Shown here piece by piece: positions 61,033-64,000 of a stretch of 64,000 bases of DNA. The translations under genes and the position numbers were made by a program. The stretch is from the NCBI GenBank assembly GCA_965153355.1, contig OZ231127.1, positions 52,576,001 to 52,640,000 of the forward strand. The letters run 5' to 3'. The DNA comes from Flaccisagitta enflata (taxonomy: Eukaryota > Chaetognatha > Sagittoidea > Aphragmophora). The notes beneath the pieces are model-generated. The model searched no databases. It saw only the letters and a program-made list of their open reading frames with translations, and was not told where the DNA came from. Positions within the stretch are counted from its first letter, which is position 1, and each line of letters begins with the position of its first letter.

Positions 61033-61684
61033 ATGGAGAGAAAAAACAAAATAACAAGGGTCTCCTACGTCGTCGAATCGATCCACACTGCGACGACAGA
61101 GGGCGAAATGTGTGGCGAAATGAGTGGCGGAAAGATCGATGATACTGAACAAAAGAGCAGCCTTGATTGTGATCGAAATCCTTATTTCCCTCTACAAAAT
61201 GCATATGTTGTGAGGAAGGAAAGAGTGACTATACCTAGCGGCGGACGACGAAGACAATGTTTACCAAATGACAAGGCGACCGACCAACGGGTCGAGAACT
61301 GCTATGAGCGACTCAGATCTGTCCCAGAGGAATGCGACCACAACCACAACAGTGAACCCAACCACAAACGCCTTTTAGACCACAAACATGGTCATAACCA
61401 CGTTGATGTCGACGACCCAGTGTATTTGCGATTACATGACATTGACGATCGTGATATTAGAAATAGTTTAAGTATGCAGGTGCTTGGTGGGAGTTGGACG
61501 AGTTCTAAGGATGATGATGGTGAGAAGAAAGAGGATTCGCCGGCTTGCAGACTGCGTGTGAAGCGTCGGAAAAGAAAGTGTTTAGATCTTCGCGCCTCAC
61601 TTTGTCAACGAAATCGCGAGTCATCATCCTATAATTACACATCAATCGTTAGCCTCTTCATCTGTTCTCTTCTTATTGTCTCTG
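61033..61684 (+). CDS. Candidate exon: N-terminal cytoplasmic region and membrane anchor of a type II membrane protein
   Basis: A probable exon runs from the acceptor at 60785 to a consensus donor TCTCTG|GTGAGT (GT at 61685). The first workable long frame begins at ATG 61033 (GAAATGG context) and gives about 217 residues. There is no recognised domain. It has a His-rich patch (DHNHNSEPNHKR, DHKHGHNH) near the middle, acidic stretches, then a strongly basic cluster (RVKRRKRK) and a hydrophobic run YTSIVSLFICSLLIVSG at the end. Basic residues before a membrane segment suggest the N-terminus is cytoplasmic. Upstream, 60786-61032 would be 5' UTR; an alternative frame (TATGAAGTGGATCGTCC on) stays open there to a possible donor at 60969. 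No following exon was found before the window ends. Confidence 0.4.
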
Positions 61685-61732
61685 GTGAGTTTACTCTCTT
61701 TTTTTTCACATGTGTTTGATTGTTTAATTGAT

Positions 61733-61981
<249 letters not shown>

Positions 61982-62749
61982 GTGTGAGTGTGAGTGTGTG
62001 TGTGCGTGTCTATCTGTATGTTTGTGCGTGCGTTTGTGTGTCCCTTTCTGCTTGTGTGTGTAAATGGGTGTTTGATCGCATGTCCCTTTATGAGAATGAG
62101 GGAGTGAAAGGGGGAACGAAGAACGAAGAAAAGAATGTTACAGTGTATCGATTTCGGACGCTCCCTGACTACATCATCTCTGATGGTCTTATGCGCCACG
62201 TGCAACGCACATGTGGGCCTGAAATAACACATTTACGCGGATGAAAAATCCCACTGGGTTATTCCCTCATTATATGAGAGCAGGAAACATCAGAAAGCTT
62301 GGAACACCCAATTTGCATGTATGTGCGGTATGTGTGTAAATTAGGTAAGGACGCTTGTAGGAGCGTACAATTACCTCATCAGCTTCTCTTTGTGTTTTTT
62401 TATACCTGTGCACCCCACTTACTGAAACATTCGACCCCTCCCTAGTCCATACCCTCCCCCCATGTTACTGTGACTAGCCACCCCCCCCCTTCCTAGATTC
62501 ACCTGTGATCTCCACTATCTTTCTTATGTTTTATCCTTCTCTCTCCCTTATGCCTACGTACACGTGAAAGAAATTCCTGAACAGACCTCCGCAATAGAAT
62601 CCTCAGAGGCCCGTACAAAGAGACTAGAATATAGAGAAAGATATCTTCTTTTATATTTCAATGGCGGAGATTGCCAAACGGATTTTTGTTCAATTTTATC
62701 TAGAATTTTCGGAGAAAAGTCGAATTTAAGGAGAGGCGGCCAGGAAATA

Positions 62750-62755
<6 letters not shown>
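61982..62755. other. Sequence downstream of the candidate membrane-protein exon
   Basis: Unique, C-rich near 62410-62500. No exon with convincing signals. Confidence 0.35.

Positions 62756-62838
<83 letters not shown>
62756..62838. repeat. (GA)n microsatellite
   Basis: About 40 GA units with a GAAAGAAA-like interruption. Confidence 0.97.
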
Positions 62839-62840
<2 letters not shown>

Positions 62841-63696
62841 AAAAGGCGAGCGTTTCCTTTGTACTTTGTTTTTCCTTTCTCGCTCCGAGCGGAAATTACG
62901 CAGGAGCTAATTGACGGGTGGCGGAGGCGTATTTTGGGGTCCTTTTGGCTTCAGGGATTAGGGAGGAAGTTTTAGTGAAGACGGAGTGAGATAAGTCAAA
63001 AAGATAGGGGGCGGGGGCGGGGGGGTGGAAACAGGAGTTTTTCAAAAGGCGTTTGGGGGCTTTTAAGGAGGATATTAAAGTAAAGATGGAAGGCAAGAAA
63101 ATGGCCATGGAGATGGAGGTATGAGGATAGAGGAGGTGTTTGAGAGGCGTTCACCAGGACAAATATTCACAGTAAAATTGAAGATTAAGGTGAGAAGTGT
63201 CCACGAGTTTGATGGTGATGATGATGATATGAGGAAGAAGAAACAAGCGTCATGGGTGTGTGACTATGCAAGGAATATCACCATTAACTTATGTCTTCTA
63301 TGAAAATTTCTTTGAGCTCTTAGTAAACCATCTTAGGGAATCTATTACATCGATCAGTATGACATCCAGTTGCTTTAACACACCCAACGAGTGTGAGGTT
63401 GATTTTTACTATTCAAAGAGCATTAATGATGTTTTTGTTTGTTTTTCATTTGACCTTTGGGGATAACTTTTTGCCTCATTCACTATCTATGGTGGTGGTC
63501 TTGTTAAATTTTTTCGGCAAGAGCTTCCGCTCGTTTTATAAACGCTACGAGGATATTTGTGATTAAAGAAGAATTTAAACTCGCGATGGAACAATGGGGC
63601 CCATTGATACCTTATGGGCGTTTTTCATCCACGGACTTCCGAGTACAAAACAGCGAAAACAAACAAAAAGGCGCGCTGTTTTTCGTTCCTTAACAC
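62839..63696. other. Unique sequence, purine-rich first third
   Basis: G-rich run GGGGGCGGGGGCGGGGGGG near 63007-63026 could form a G-quadruplex. No exon recognised. Confidence 0.35.

Positions 63697-63752
<56 letters not shown>
63697..63752. repeat. (ATG)n trinucleotide repeat
   Basis: About 18 ATG/GAT units. The poly-Asp frame across it is an artefact. Confidence 0.95.
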
Positions 63753-63753
<1 letters not shown>

Positions 63754-64000
63754 GTTGGAGGAAGGATCCTGCTTGGACACTTCTTACGATCCGGTCCTTC
63801 CTCGTCTATCGATTGTGTTTACGTCCATTCATTGCCATTTCATTGGTGACTCTTTGCGTCATATATTGATGTCTCTCTCCCGTTTGTTATTCCAGTTTAG
63901 GAGAGGCATCTGGTTCTAGGGCTATATATTACCTTTTCTACCTCATACGCGTTATACATCTTTTCTACGTCTACATTCCCTTCTCCTGTGATCTGCATCC

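Overview
This window is nuclear DNA from a multicellular animal, most likely an invertebrate. The evidence is one spliced gene with short GT-AG introns encoding an ADAMTS-like extracellular-matrix protein, an SLC16 (monocarboxylate transporter) gene, DNA transposon remnants with target-site duplications, and a very high load of simple repeats. By my hand tally simple repeats cover roughly one eighth of the window, mostly (CT)n on the + strand. Nothing allows the phylum to be named. There are no bacterial operons, rRNA, convincing tRNA genes or CRISPR arrays.

Layout. 1-15.4 kb is gene-poor, with long (CT)n tracts, two members of a foldback family built on a GGCCCAAATCCCAG-type minisatellite (7.7 and 8.8 kb), one member of a short GTCCGTCC-containing TIR family (8.5 kb) and a 335-bp TA-flanked MITE (13.1 kb). 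15.47-16.73 kb is the intronless MCT-like gene, with two frame breaks near its 3' end. 18.1-19.7 kb is a nest of mobile DNA: a foldback element, an 881-bp Tc1/mariner-type element with perfect TA flanks and a decayed transposase, and short TIR elements in and beside it. 23.56-25.02 kb is a 1,455-bp palindromic foldback element with an exact 8-bp target duplication, hAT-like. 27.7-29.8 kb holds another foldback element, a minisatellite and two MITEs. 30.55-33.13 kb and 43.28-45.85 kb are near-identical tandem arrays of about 0.9 and 0.98 kb units. 38.7-39.4 kb may encode a tiny membrane peptide. 53.9-58.1 kb is the best gene: five exons give an in-frame 874-residue secreted protein (signal peptide, Ser-rich linker, one thrombospondin type-1 repeat, ADAMTS cysteine-rich and spacer domains, Thr-rich mucin-like and basic tails) without a protease domain. 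60.8-61.7 kb is a candidate exon for a type II membrane protein.

The two clear genes (a membrane solute transporter and a matrix protein) lie 37 kb apart and show no functional link. Most of what is unusual is the repeat biology: at least seven structurally distinct repeat or mobile families defined by termini, target duplications or unit periodicity. Most long reading frames over the SSRs (poly Ser-Leu, Arg-Glu, Val, Cys, Gln, Thr-His) are artefacts. Coordinates were counted by hand and may be off by a base or two at SSR edges.
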